Source: Elysia marginata
Taxonomy: Eukaryota > Mollusca > Gastropoda > Plakobranchidae
DNA: 22,211 nucleotides
Assembly (NCBI GenBank): GCA_019649035.1
Contig: BMAT01001595.1
Span: 29,552 to 51,762, forward strand
Direction: 5' to 3'
Below are positions 1 to 9,605 of the stretch, piece by piece. Numbering within the stretch: position 1 is the stretch's first letter; every line of letters starts with the position of its first letter. Below the pieces are notes generated by a model. The model was not told where the DNA came from, did no database searches, and saw only the letters and a program-made list of their open reading frames with translations. The position numbers and the translations under genes were made by a program.

Positions 1-873
1 CCCCCACACACACACACAAGGAGTACACGTGTCGTGCCGGCTGTTTCAAGGATGTTTCCCATCATATCCGCTTAGACGTCAATCGAAAAAAAAATTCAAA
101 CTGTAGGAATCCCATAAAATGCGTCTACGTGCGGAATTTTGTATTAAGAAGTTAGTTACATGAACAGAAAGGGCTCTATAAGGTCATTAATCCTCAGTTA
201 TTGGACTTGTAAGACATGGAATCGAAGTAACCTAATTTGCAAAAAGTGGAGTAAAGAAGGCTTAAATTTTTTAAATTTGTAATAGCTAAAAGGGCATTAC
301 GGTTTTCCAAAAATCTTTAAAATATATTTAATCTTTTTTCCATGGTCTCTTAAGGGGGTATAATAGAAAATGTCATGAACTTTCAAATTAAGCACAAAAA
401 AAAACAAAAAACACTTTCATTTTTTTTAATTGACTAAATACTCGAAAATGATATTTCTCTTGAATCAGCCGCCAACGCATATAGACTGATTTTGTGGGAA
501 TGTTACATAGTCATTACTGTTTTAAAGCTTATTAGAACATTGTAATTCTTTTTTATCCTTTATAAAATAAAAACTTCAAGTCCAATTTTCTCTTTTTTTT
601 TAAACTACGGCAATAAGATTCCTTGTCTTTCAAAATTAATAACTGAAGACCTAACTTAGGGACGAAAAAAAAATTTGTAATCATCTTGAAGAAATGTTAA
701 AGACCTTTTTAATTACTCTTTATCACAAAAAATCCGCAGTTAGATCCATTTTGTGGTACCTCTTTTTATTATTAGAAAACCTTGGAATTTGTGTAAGTGT
801 AGTATTTAAACCAGAAAGTATTATTAAAAGTTATGAGATTGCGGAACTGGTATAAGTTAAAAAGGGATATTAG
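1..873. other. AT-rich DNA without a recognised gene; (CA)n at the edge
   Basis: Positions 1-19 are a C/CA run cut by the window edge. The rest is AT-rich with many A and T homopolymers and no supported reading frame. A stretch at about 165-310 resembles a stretch at about 11055-11185, described separately. Confidence 0.6.
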
Positions 874-1086
874 AGACCTTTAGCACACGCACCGTGTCGC
901 ACTACGCGTACGTGAAAATCGGGAAAGCAGATTGAGTTACTATAAAAATAATGAAATCAGTTTCTAAAAATAGAACGTCTGTGGGTCTATTTTTAGAAAC
1001 TGGTTTCATTATTTTTATAGTAACTCAATCTGCTTTCCCGATTTTCACGTACGCGTAGTGAGACACGGTGCGTGTGCTAAAGGTCT
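874..1086 (+). mobile_element. Foldback (hairpin) MITE, copy 1
   Basis: Two 101-nt arms (874-974 and 986-1086) are inverted copies of each other with only two mismatches, around an 11-nt loop (acgtctgtggg). The ends read AGACCTTTAGCACAC and its complement. Outside them ATTAG on the left and GTATT on the right are shared with copy 2 once that copy is turned round, so the element may extend to 869-1091. There is no coding capacity, which fits a non-autonomous foldback transposon or MITE. I could not find a clean target duplication. The family is not recognised. Confidence 0.85.
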
Positions 1087-1677
1087 GTATTCAAAGGTTT
1101 TTACCACAACTTTAAGGAACATTAAGGTAAGGCGTTCTGATTTTTCTTAGGCTGCAGAACTAAAAAAACTTGAAAATATTTTGTTAAAATATTTTTTTTA
1201 ATTTTAAGAGTGGGATAGGCGATCCAAATTAACGTTAACAGTTGCGATGATGGTCAATGGATTTATGGTAGAAGACTAATCTCTGATTTTTAGCCGAATT
1301 ATCAGCATTATTACTACCTTTTGATTTTTTTTGAAACGCATACTTTCACACACTGTAAATCATAGACCCGCTTTAGATCTAAATATCTCTTTATGGTCAA
1401 AATAAAAAAACAAAAAGGTATTGCCGTCATGTCTATGAATATTAACGTGTCGTTAAAGATTTTAATGGCGCTAAATTTTACCCTTTACTGCATTTTATTG
1501 AGTGTGTATTCAGAATCTTTTAAAAGTAGCCTACACTTTCACTACCCGAACTATCACTTGAAAACAGTACGACAGTACTAAAAAGTTGAAAAAAAAGCTT
1601 ATACTTCTGAGAACTCATTCCGTCATCAGAATCAACTGGGTTTTCCAGCCCATTTTCAGGACGCACCAAAATAATAC
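1087..1677. other. Spacer between the two foldback copies
   Basis: This is 591 bp of AT-rich DNA. Two short frames at 1393 and 1586 have no family resemblance and the second runs into the foldback. I see nothing else in it. Confidence 0.5.
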
Positions 1678-1890
1678 AGACCTTTCGCACACGCACCGTG
1701 TCTCACTACGCGTACGTGAAAATCGGGAAAGCAGATTGAGAAACTATAAAAATAATGAAACCAGTTTCGAAAAATAGACCCACAGACGTTCTATTTTTAG
1801 AAACTGGTTTCACTGTTTTTATAGTTTCTCGATCTGCTTTCCCGATTTTCACGTACGCGTATTGAGACACGGTGCGTGTGCTAAAGGTCT
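1678..1890 (-). mobile_element. Foldback (hairpin) MITE, copy 2, opposite orientation
   Basis: This is the same 213-nt structure as copy 1, with 101-nt arms (1678-1778, 1790-1890) and six arm mismatches. The 11-nt loop is cccacagacgt, the exact reverse complement of the loop in copy 1, so the whole element is inverted relative to it. The flanks agree: AATAC and CTAAT here are the complements of the outer bases of copy 1. With more arm mismatches it is older or less well homogenised. Open frames across it are artefacts of the palindrome. Confidence 0.85.
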
Positions 1891-1895
1891 CTAAT

Positions 1896-2892
1896 GTCAT
1901 GGACAGAACCATCAGCGACCCCACCTAAACAAAGTAGCATTTGCGTTTTGCAAAGAGCCTAGACCTTTTAGAGATGGATGTACTTTTCTAGAAGCGCGTT
2001 TCATAACGACGTAAACATAATCAAATTTCACAAAAACAAAAAGCTTGAAACGGAAGCCTTTAAAACTGCTATGATGTGTAAGCCGTAATTAAGTCGTTGC
2101 GAGATGAATGTTGGCAAACGGAGAAAAAAAATAAAGCAAACTCTGTTTTTCACAGAATCTGAGACACTGTAAAGAATGTGTACCGCCAGAAAAGGAAATT
2201 GTCATCTTTTTGTGATTTGCGTAAGTCTAGTAATTATAAATTTGAAAAAAATGGTGTGTGTGGGGGGGGGGGGCTGTAAATGTATAATAGTAAACTGATG
2301 ATTAAAGTCTTATGAAAATTTATATTTTTTCCACAATTTTTATCATAAAATAGAGTTTTAAAAAAAAAAAATAGTTTCCGCGTAAAAGCAACTTTATTCA
2401 AAAATAGCAATAATAAAATATTTACAACAAATTGTGATTCTTAAAGTAAATGACATTTTATTTGTAACGTAGTTGACGTCAATACCTTGTAACAAGGTAT
2501 TTCCACTTAAAGCCTACTTCTTCCTACTGCTTATTTCATACCTTACAAATCTTTGAATACATTACAACCAAGCACTCTTTTCTTAAATTGTAACGATGCG
2601 CAGGAATCAAATGAACATAAAAACAGCACGCTGAAAGGGTGAGAAACGAAAAAACAACATACTTTTTAAAATCGAGCAGCAGAAGAAAGTTTAGAGAAAT
2701 GAATCCAACAGGACACATAGTTCGTGGGTAACTGTAAAAGAATGAAGGAGCGCGATTATTTCGGACGAACTTTACACACTTCGAAGAATAAGGTAGGCGA
2801 AAGATTACACACACAAAAATAATAATTTTGCCCGCTTCCCAGCTTCGTTTGCATTATACTGCATGTAAATTTAAAATCAAAATAAGATGTAG
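1896..2892. other. AT-rich DNA with a short palindrome; no gene seen
   Basis: It contains a G homopolymer tract near 2263-2273 and a 19-bp palindrome at 2482-2500 (ataccttgt, a, acaaggtat). A minus-strand frame at 2536-2814 is Cys/Phe/Leu-rich with no recognisable domain, and I do not call it a gene. Confidence 0.5.
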
Positions 2893-3022
2893 CTCTAGAA
2901 TCAAGATTTAATGTGTAAAAATAGAATTAAATCTAGATATTAGTCTAGACGATCAAGATATCGATCTGAATCTAGCAAGATATCTTGACTTAGAGTCTAG
3001 ATTGGACCTATATCTAGTCTAG
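2893..3022. repeat. CTAG-rich quasi-palindromic cluster
   Basis: CTAG occurs seven times in about 130 bp, mostly as TCTAGA or ATCTAG. Positions 2930-3003 begin AATCTAGA and end TCTAGATT, and a perfect 12-bp palindrome (caagatatcttg) lies inside. The whole segment can fold back imperfectly. Its origin is unknown; a decayed foldback end is possible. Confidence 0.6.
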
Positions 3023-3034
3023 GTTTTGGGCCGC

Positions 3035-3140
3035 ATGTTTTCTTCCGTTGCAGGCCTGAGCTCTGCGTTTAATGTTTTCTTCCGTTTTAGTCTCAGCGTC
3101 TGGACTCTGCTTTCAAGTTTTCTTTCATTTTTTAAGGTCA
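3035..3140 (+). repeat. Short imperfect direct repeat with atgttttcttccgtt
   Basis: The 15-mer atgttttcttccgtt occurs exactly at 3035-3049 and 3072-3086, 37 bp apart. A weaker third version (aagttttctttcattt) starts near 3115. The intervening sequence (caggcctgagctctgc / agtctcagcgtctgg) is also related. This is a small, decayed tandem duplication. Confidence 0.5.
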
Positions 3141-4280
3141 ACTGCACTAAACGTCCTTTCATCCCGTCAATGTGATGGAAGGGAATTTTCCGCACAAGTT
3201 ATAGATGGCAGTATTACAATTCAAAACCAAGACAAGGATCTTTATATTAACAAGAATGAGGCACGAATAAAGAGTGAATGTTGACGGGTTTATAAACTAC
3301 AACCATATTTAAAAATAGTTTTGATGATGCTCAATCGCGATAACAGTTGTGTTTGTGAGTCTAAGGTGAAGAATATCTTCCAAATCGTTTTTTTTTTCTT
3401 GCCTTCTGTCTGTTACGGCTTGGCCATCCAGAAAAGGACTAATTTTTTTATTTTTTTTTTTTTAGAAAAAATGCATTCATGATTATAATGATAAAAAGAA
3501 AATTGAGCAAATAGAAATAAATGTTCATGCATGATGAGTAATTAAAATTGTTGTGGTAATACACAAGATAGTTGTATTATGTCAATAAACAGTCAGCATT
3601 TGTGTTTTAATTTCAGTATGATCAACATGATACAACATATGGAAGTGTGTTTCATTTACAAGGAGATGTCTTCTGAATATTTTGTGTTTTAAAATGACTA
3701 GTTTTTATGCTCAAAGGTCATAGTGAAACAAAAAAACTCTCAAATAAATTAATATAATCGTCTAAGCAAAAAAATATATACAAACAACAATGATCAAATC
3801 AAATTATGCTGTATTGATACGGATGTTACCAGTTTTGTGCTCGAAAATCTATTTTTACAGTGAAAATCCAACAACTAAAACTTAATTTTACTTCTTCATC
3901 ATAGAAAACTTCCTTTTTTGTTCAAAATCATGTAATGAATACACATCTCTTGGTATATTTCAAAGCCATATTTTCAAATTCAAATTATTTCTTTTCAAAA
4001 TCATCGTACAATAATATTTTATAAACTTGCGTGTATACCTGCTTTGATGACCCTCAACAATACTCTGATTTTTTTCTTAATCTGGCTTCTGAAACTTACT
4101 TCATAAAATTGTAGCTAACTATATTACATAACACTGCAGAAAGTTTACTGTGAATTGTGACACAGTTGCCGAAGTTACAGGAGTAGGCGACACAACTAGT
4201 TCAAAGCTGAGGTAAATAAGGTAATATCTCATTTAGAAGCCTGTTTTCTTTTGATGTCCACCCTTCACGTTTGAATTTTT
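3141..4280. other. Downstream AT-rich DNA; no gene seen
   Basis: This region lies beyond the likely poly(A) site of the receptor gene. It holds A and T homopolymers (for example near 3446-3464) and no reading frame, RNA gene or mobile element I can support. If the gene's 3' UTR is long, part of this is transcribed from the minus strand. Confidence 0.45.
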
Positions 4281-4286
4281 TTTATT
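4281..4286 (-). terminator. Candidate poly(A) signal AATAAA for the distal exon
   Basis: TTTATT on the plus strand reads AATAAA on the minus strand, 103 nt beyond the distal stop codon. It is the first canonical hexamer after the stop, so it is a reasonable end for a short 3' UTR. In AT-rich DNA such hexamers are common, and others lie further on, for example near 3447. Confidence 0.35.
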
Positions 4287-4388
4287 TGAATAATTTGTGC
4301 ACATGCCCTTACCAACCAATAAACCCAATCGTTACGTTAAGCTCCACATTAATTAGAAAAACTATTTCATCAATAGCATCTCATTTTT

Positions 4389-4870
4389 TCATTCCACCGA
4401 GCCAAGCCTAACAAAATTGTTTAAGTTAGCCCGGTCATCTCGAGAGGCTGTGAAAGACGAAGTGAGACCAGGTCTGTCCAGACCAGTGGGCACTCCGAGC
4501 ATGACCGTTCCAAAACTGACCCGATCTTCGCGCCCGTGTCCGACAAAACTGACGCGCTCTTCCCGTCCTACCGAGCTAAGAGACGCGCGGCTGGCGCTGG
4601 CCTTCACGTCAGTGAGTGGCGACACGAAGGAGTAGCGGCAGCCCTGGGTGGGCGCTGTCTGGTTGGTGGTGTCTCCACCCTGGGGTCGCCCCAGCTTGAT
4701 CAGGCGCTGCTCGTTCCGAGACGAGCTGGACGACTCGGAGTTCCGCTTCCAAGGGAACAGCAGGGAGCGACGCAGGCCGTAGCTGTCCTCCTGTCGCCGG
4801 CGTCTCAGAGTGCCTTGCAGACAGTAGCAACAGCGGATCAGCTCGCGCTTGAACTTGATGGTGAACATGC
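4389..4870 (-). CDS. Distal terminal exon: long GPCR cytoplasmic tail
   Basis: The minus strand has a strong pyrimidine tract and acceptor (ttctcttcttgctcttatcctag), then GC ATG TTC ACC ATC AAG TTC. The GC completes the glycine after NPIVY, giving NPIVYGMFTIKFKRELIRCC, and the frame continues 159 residues to TGA at 4391..4389. Tail residues 1-12 are a typical helix 8. Cysteines in RCCYC at about 13-16 are likely palmitoylation sites. Then come RRRRQ (about 22-26), an SESSSSSR cluster (about 44-51), and REERVSF and REDRVSF (about 102-119), a duplicated basophilic-kinase-like site. These are candidate targets for GPCR kinases, PKA or PKC and for arrestin binding. The exon is much GC-richer than the flanking DNA. 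Splicing from the TM7 exon removes 17,179 nt. The ATG is internal, not a translation start. Confidence 0.88.
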
Positions 4871-5531
4871 CTAGGATAAGAGCAAGAAGAGAAAACGATA
4901 GTCAAAAGTAAAGCAAATACCTAACTCTAACTTGAGGTACATTGGAAGAATGATCTTATTTTGTTTTGTACCATTATTGTCCCTATAAATGTTCCAGTTT
5001 GGGTGACTGGCATTTTCATTGGACCTCCAAGAAGAGAAGAAATAAACAAATAAAATATAGAACTTCTTTTAGTATTTCAGTATAGTTGTTTTTTTTTTTA
5101 AATTGGGTTCGTAGGTCATAGCGCTTTATGCTTTTGGCGGCGATAGGTGTTGGTGTTAAAGACATAAAGACAGTCTAGCAAAATATTGACAAACGTAAAT
5201 GTTTACTTTAATTATTTGAACCACAGCAAAAATGTGTATACTTTACACGGTTTACCTCTCGTTTATCTTTCAAGCTGAATGTTTTGTTTTTGCCATCTTT
5301 GACAGCGTCAAAACATGGAGAGAGAGGGGAGAGGGAGACAGACAGACATACAAACAGACACACACACACACAGAGAGCACTCAGACGGTGAACTCAAGAG
5401 AAGAAAAAAGTCACGTCATATTATCTGATTATCCTTTTCTTGCTATCACCACCAGGCAATAATTAATTTTACTAATAAAGCCAGACGAGTCGAAACGGGA
5501 AGGGGCAAATATACAGTCGAATCGGTAACAT
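4871..5531. other. Intronic DNA with purine-rich simple repeat
   Basis: It is mostly AT-rich. Positions 5318-5379 are a purine and (CA)-rich simple stretch (gagagagggg..., cagacagaca, cacacacaca). No gene is seen; the frame at 5232 is a by-product of the low-complexity run. Confidence 0.5.
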
Positions 5532-5838
5532 AAGGTAAACTATCATATTTAATGACATTAAAACAAGGTAAATTATTTATGACTAGAAATCAAGGTAATT
5601 GATAAATGAATATAAAGCCAGGTAAATTTTTCATGACTATAAAACGCGGTTAGTTATTAATGACTATAAAACTAGGTAAGATATTAAAGATTACAAAACA
5701 AGGTAAGTTTTGAGGGACTACAAAACAAGATAAATTGTTTTATGAATATTAAACATGTAATATATTGATGAATATAAAAACAAGGTATGCCTATTATTGA
5801 TGACTATAAAACAAGGTAAATTATTAATAACTACTATA
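5532..5838 (+). repeat. 27-bp minisatellite, about 11 diverged units
   Basis: A unit near aaggtaaattattaatgact followed by ataaaac recurs about eleven times with a period of 26-31 bp. Constant parts are AGGTAA at the head and ATGACTATAAAAC at the tail. Units differ by substitutions and small indels, so the array is old or slowly homogenised. It has no coding content. Confidence 0.8.
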
Positions 5839-5839
5839 C

Positions 5840-7524
5840 AGTGCCTGCTATTGACTCGGTTAATCTGCGTGCTAGATGAAGCATTGAAGCTGGAACTTTC
5901 AAAAACGTCTGTAATAATTGTGACTTCGTGCGCTAAATCATTTAGAAAAGCAGAATGTTTTGGTTTGTGTTTTCTTCCCCCCCCCCTCCTGCTCTGAGTC
6001 TGTGGCTGTAATTATGTCTGCCTGTCTGCATTTCTGTCTGCCTTGCTCGTTGTCTCATTCACCCACACTTTCTGTCTTGACCAATTGATTATGCCTTTCA
6101 GGTTTGGAACATCTGAGGAAGATTGTGGGTACTCTAAAAAATATTCCACAGTAAAAAAAAGTCTCGATTTTTTTCTCTCACAGTTTTGAATTACAAATTG
6201 CGTGCTATTTTTAGGGTGAGTTGGTAATTACGACCCTTGTTCAGCAGACATTAATACTTGAAGAGATCACTATTAATTCAAGCTTTTTATGAATGAGAGG
6301 TCTTAATCCAGGCCGCAACATTTTTCATTATTGTCAACAAACAAACAAAAATCGTTTAGTCCAGACATTCAATCTGAGTTTTGTGTTAGTCTAAATTTTT
6401 ATCAAATTCAAATACGAAAAATAGCAACTTCGTTCACGAGTTATTTTTAATTTCTCTGTACTTTTGTTTTGTTTTGTTTTTTCTATGTGTTGTTTTCATC
6501 CATGGTTCCATCATTTCTTGCTTGCCTCGATTACCGTAAAACTCCTATATTATAGGTCACCGCCTACGACAAAGATAATAATTATACCTCTAGGCCTCTG
6601 GCTGTTCTTATTTTTTTTTTTTAATAATGATCTTCTCTATATCGTTACTCCTTTTTGAAAAAAAAAACAGAAACCAGCCTCCTCTTCATTTCCATTGAAT
6701 GATTAGTAAGGTCTCTGCGGAAAATTAAAACTAATGCACCACAACAAAATCATGTACATTGAAAGCCCAATCCAATGCTGTGGAAATCATTGCTGGCATG
6801 AAATTTATTCCAAACGACCTCCCTTTCTCCCCCCCCCCTAACTAGATATAATCTAGTTCCCACATGAATGATGATATAAAATCATGAAGCAGAAAACCTC
6901 TATACGAATCTTTCAAAATAGCTATTTGCTTCACTGATTTTTAAAAAATTTCTAATGTCACCATAAATGCCATGGTTTTCAACAGTTGATTGAGAAAAAC
7001 AAGGTACAAGTACCTTCGAAGCCGCGCTTAGCTTGAACCAGAAATCGCAAGAGGCCACTACGGTGAAAATTCCACACTGCCTCCAACAAAAATAGCTAGT
7101 TAGGAATATGGTATTAATAATTTTTAATTGCTAATGTGTGCTACATCACAGGGTCGGTACTCGATTCGGACCATTATATTTGTGGAAACACGCTAGCTTC
7201 CACTCGAACATTGACAAACGAAGCAAAGAAAAGACAGTAAAAACGGTCTCAAACACAGTAGAACTGACTCCAGGCTTATCATTAGCAAACTTATTCGGAA
7301 AAAAATAGTGGGGTATCAACGGGCTGAGTGGCGATTGCTGAGTGGCAGCATCACTCACTATGAACGCAAATCTTGTAGGATAAAAAAAAAAACGACTATG
7401 AACATTTTGTCTTTTATCTTTTCACGGAGAACAGTCTCGATCTTACTAATGTTGCACATTATTTTCATCAACAGTTGGGTGTATGGTAGATAGTAGCCGT
7501 ATTTACATCAAATTTGTTGGAAGG
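5840..7524. other. AT-rich intronic DNA; no gene seen
   Basis: It contains C homopolymers (near 5978-5987 and 6831-6838) and two small palindromes: aactagat/atctagtt at 6840-6858 and aaggtac/gtacctt at 7001-7016. Frames at 6464 and 7146 have no recognisable content. Confidence 0.5.
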
Positions 7525-7671
7525 GAAGAAAAAGGAGTATTAAGAAGAGAGGAGAAGGAAGACTAAGAGGAGATAAAATGAACAAGAAGAAAAAGGAAAG
7601 AAGAAGAAGAACAACAACAACAACAACTACAACAAAAAAAAACAACAATAAAACAAGAAGAAGTAATTTTC

Positions 7672-7905
7672 TACATTAACACACATTAAAAATTCTAATG
7701 TAAGAGAAATTTGACGTGGTGATCGAATTGTAGCGAATCACTTGACATAAGTTTAAACTTTGTTTATGTTTGCATTTTGTTAATACCTCCCTGTCTGCGT
7801 CAAGGGTCTGCGGGATAAATTTGGAATGTAGTTAAAAAAAACTCAAATAATTTGAATTAAACACAAATTCATCAGTTCAGTGCAGTAAAAAAAATCTTGG
7901 AGCAC
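7672..7905 (+). repeat. Left inverted arm of the long IR element
   Basis: It pairs with 8465-8696 in reverse complement, with roughly three quarters of positions matching by eye and several small indels. The best-conserved blocks are near 7705-7735 (atttgacgtggtgatcga) and 7805-7835 (tctgcgggataaattt). Confidence 0.7.
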
Positions 7906-8464
7906 GGGAAGTGTGAACATGTCAAGCACGCAAAGGGTGATTCAGGCTGCCGTTTTCCGTGAAACGGGTAAATAAATTTGCAAATTACATAATCAGTCGA
8001 TAAATCTTGACAGCCTGGTAATATTTTGCTTTTAATTTTTTTCGTTTTTGTGAAACCTCGAGGATATATAGGTTTTTCAACTCAAATACACAGCTAGAGA
8101 GTCCAAATGCCACATAAACAGCTAAAAAAACACTAAGAGCCACCAAATGCAAGTGTGACGTAAAAATGCGGGAATGTTAACATAAATAATCCAAATATAA
8201 AAATAAAAAGTTCAAAACCACAACATAATTATCGTTGATGCCGATTGCAAACAGGCAATGGTTTATTGAATAAGATTTAGGATTTCCAATTTACTTTTCA
8301 TGTGTGCATTATTATAATAAAGATAAGTCCACATAATAATACCGTCTCTTCCAAAGCACATCAGCATTATAAGACTTCGTGACGTGTCGAAAAGCGGCTT
8401 CCATGCTCACAGCTCAGGTCCTACTCCAGTCTCCTGCACTGCAAGTTGTGACAGTGTTGCCATG

Positions 8465-8696
8465 CGCTACAACGTTAACTTTTTCACTGCACTAACTGGT
8501 GAATTTGTATTGTATTTAGTTGAAATCACTCGAATTTTTAAACTACATTCCTAATTCATCCCGCAGATTTCTGACGTAAACAGGTATTTTTTAAAACAGA
8601 AGTGGCAACATACACAAAATTTTAGTTGTGTCCTTTTATGTGCTACGAATCGATCACTACGTCAAATCTCTCTTGCATTAGCTAATTTAATGTAAG
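8465..8696 (-). repeat. Right inverted arm of the long IR element
   Basis: This is the reverse-complement partner of 7672-7905. On the plus strand the matching blocks are cgatcactacgtcaaatctc (about 8650-8670) and atcccgcaga (about 8558-8567). The (TTG)n and (TTC)n tracts follow it directly. Confidence 0.7.
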
Positions 8697-8771
8697 TTAA
8701 TGCAGAGAATTGTTTCTTTTTGTTACGTTGTTTTGTTGATGTTGCTGTCCTTTTTTGTTCTTGTTTTTTTT

Positions 8772-8831
8772 TTGTTGTTGTTCTTGTTATTTTTGTTGTT
8801 GTTGTTGCTGTTGTTGTTGTTTTTTCTTCTT

Positions 8832-8863
<32 letters not shown>

Positions 8864-8998
8864 TTCTTCTTCTTCTTCTTCTTCTTCTTCTTCTTCTTCT
8901 TCTTCTTCTTTTTCTTTTTTTATTATCTTCTTCTTCTAAGTCTTCTTCTTTTACTTCATTATCTTCTTCTTCTTCCTCTTCTTTTTCTTCATTATCTT
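8772..8998 (+). repeat. (TTG)n then (TTC)n microsatellite
   Basis: Interrupted TTG/TTGTTC repeats to about 8822 are followed by a long, mostly pure (TTC)n from about 8835 to 8910 and then imperfect TTC to about 9000. Long frames here (poly-Leu, poly-Phe, poly-Ser and poly-Arg) are repeat artefacts. Pure GAA/TTC tracts can form triplex DNA. Confidence 0.9.
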
Positions 8999-9030
8999 TT
9001 TTCCTTCTTCTTCTCTCTTTCTTTCTTTGT

Positions 9031-9327
9031 TTCGCACCTCTGCAAGTCTTTCTTTTAGAGACTGTTTCCAAATCTTAAAAGCGTTTTTACAAATGTTTAA
9101 GAACGAAAAATATTGAGGTAAATACCTAATGCTGTAGTCATCTGGAATTTGTATTTTTTGGAGTTTGCACATGAGCAAGAGCAATGTTGAAAACAAAACA
9201 AACTCCCAAGTGTGGTTGATAGAGATTAGTGACTTTCTCCAGGAAACCACTGAAATGTTTTGGTGTCATGCCTCCTAGTAACAACAAGTCATGGGGAATT
9301 CGATCAGTACCGGCACTCGCAGCAAAT
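9031..9327. other. Intronic DNA; nothing recognised
   Basis: This is unremarkable AT-rich sequence between the (TTC)n tract and the minus-strand SINE. No supported gene or repeat was found. Confidence 0.4.
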
Positions 9328-9341
9328 CTCATTCTGGAGCT

Positions 9342-9591
9342 TGATTATTGATTGAAGGGTATTTTTACAAGCACAATTCCACTTCAAAGGTGCTCTCAGG
9401 GCTTGGGTCCCAATGACAATTTACGGGCTGCCACCCAGAGACTAGCGGGGATACCATGACTTAGCCTCAGCCGGTCACATTATACTGACACCGACCCAAC
9501 CAGTACGGGCCCGGACTGTGCTCGCGGCTGTGTTTCGAACCCGCGACCTCTTGGCCACGAAGCGAAGCCACTACCAACTGAGCTATCTAGG
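9342..9591 (-). mobile_element. tRNA-derived SINE with 14-bp target-site duplication
   Basis: The 14-mer ctcattctggagct flanks the insertion exactly at 9328-9341 and 9592-9605. On the minus strand the element opens gcctagatagctcagttgg, with a tRNA A-box-like TAGCTCAGTTGGTA (9585..9572) and a B-box GGGTTCGAAAC (9542..9532). These form an internal RNA polymerase III promoter. An approximately 170-nt non-tRNA body follows, then a short caatcaataatca tail at 9355..9342. The length of 250 nt is normal for a SINE. SINEs are moved by LINE reverse transcriptase, and the perfect duplication suggests a fairly recent insertion. Any open frame inside is incidental. Confidence 0.9.
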
Positions 9592-9605
9592 CTCATTCTG
9601 GAGCT

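Larger units (their letters stand above)
7525..9030. mobile_element. Long inverted-repeat element bounded by mirrored microsatellites
   Basis: Positions about 7672-7905 and 8465-8696 are diverged inverted copies of each other. Shared blocks include gagatttgacgtagtgatcg, tctgcgggat, ggaatgtagtt, caaattca and agtgcagt. Outside the arms the microsatellites are also symmetrical. On the left are (GAA)-type purines then (CAA)n (about 7525-7650); on the right (TTG)n then (TTC)n (about 8772-9000). The central part, about 7910-8460, is non-coding. This fits a non-autonomous TIR or foldback element about 1.5 kb long. The outer limits are uncertain because they lie in simple repeats, and no target duplication was found. 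Confidence 0.65.

Noticed and set aside
1706..1924. 72-residue minus-strand frame over foldback copy 2
   Set aside because: It is palindrome-derived, with the same phrase appearing twice in the predicted peptide.
4536..4874. 112-residue plus-strand frame (and others at 4417-4635 and 4609-4905) over the distal exon
   Set aside because: These are shadows of a GC-rich real exon on the minus strand, which has acceptor, phase and TM7/helix-8 continuity.
5532..5838. CRISPR array, considered because of the regular spacing
   Set aside because: The whole period diverges, there is no repeat/spacer alternation, and the context is animal.
8700..9250. Poly-Leu, poly-Phe, poly-Ser and Arg/Glu-rich frames on both strands
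   Set aside because: They are produced by the TTG/TTC microsatellite and differ only by frame.
9532..9591. Functional tRNA gene
   Set aside because: The A- and B-box motifs are present but the cloverleaf is imperfect and the unit continues into a SINE body with a TSD. The same reasoning applies at 10476-10550 and 19635-19710.
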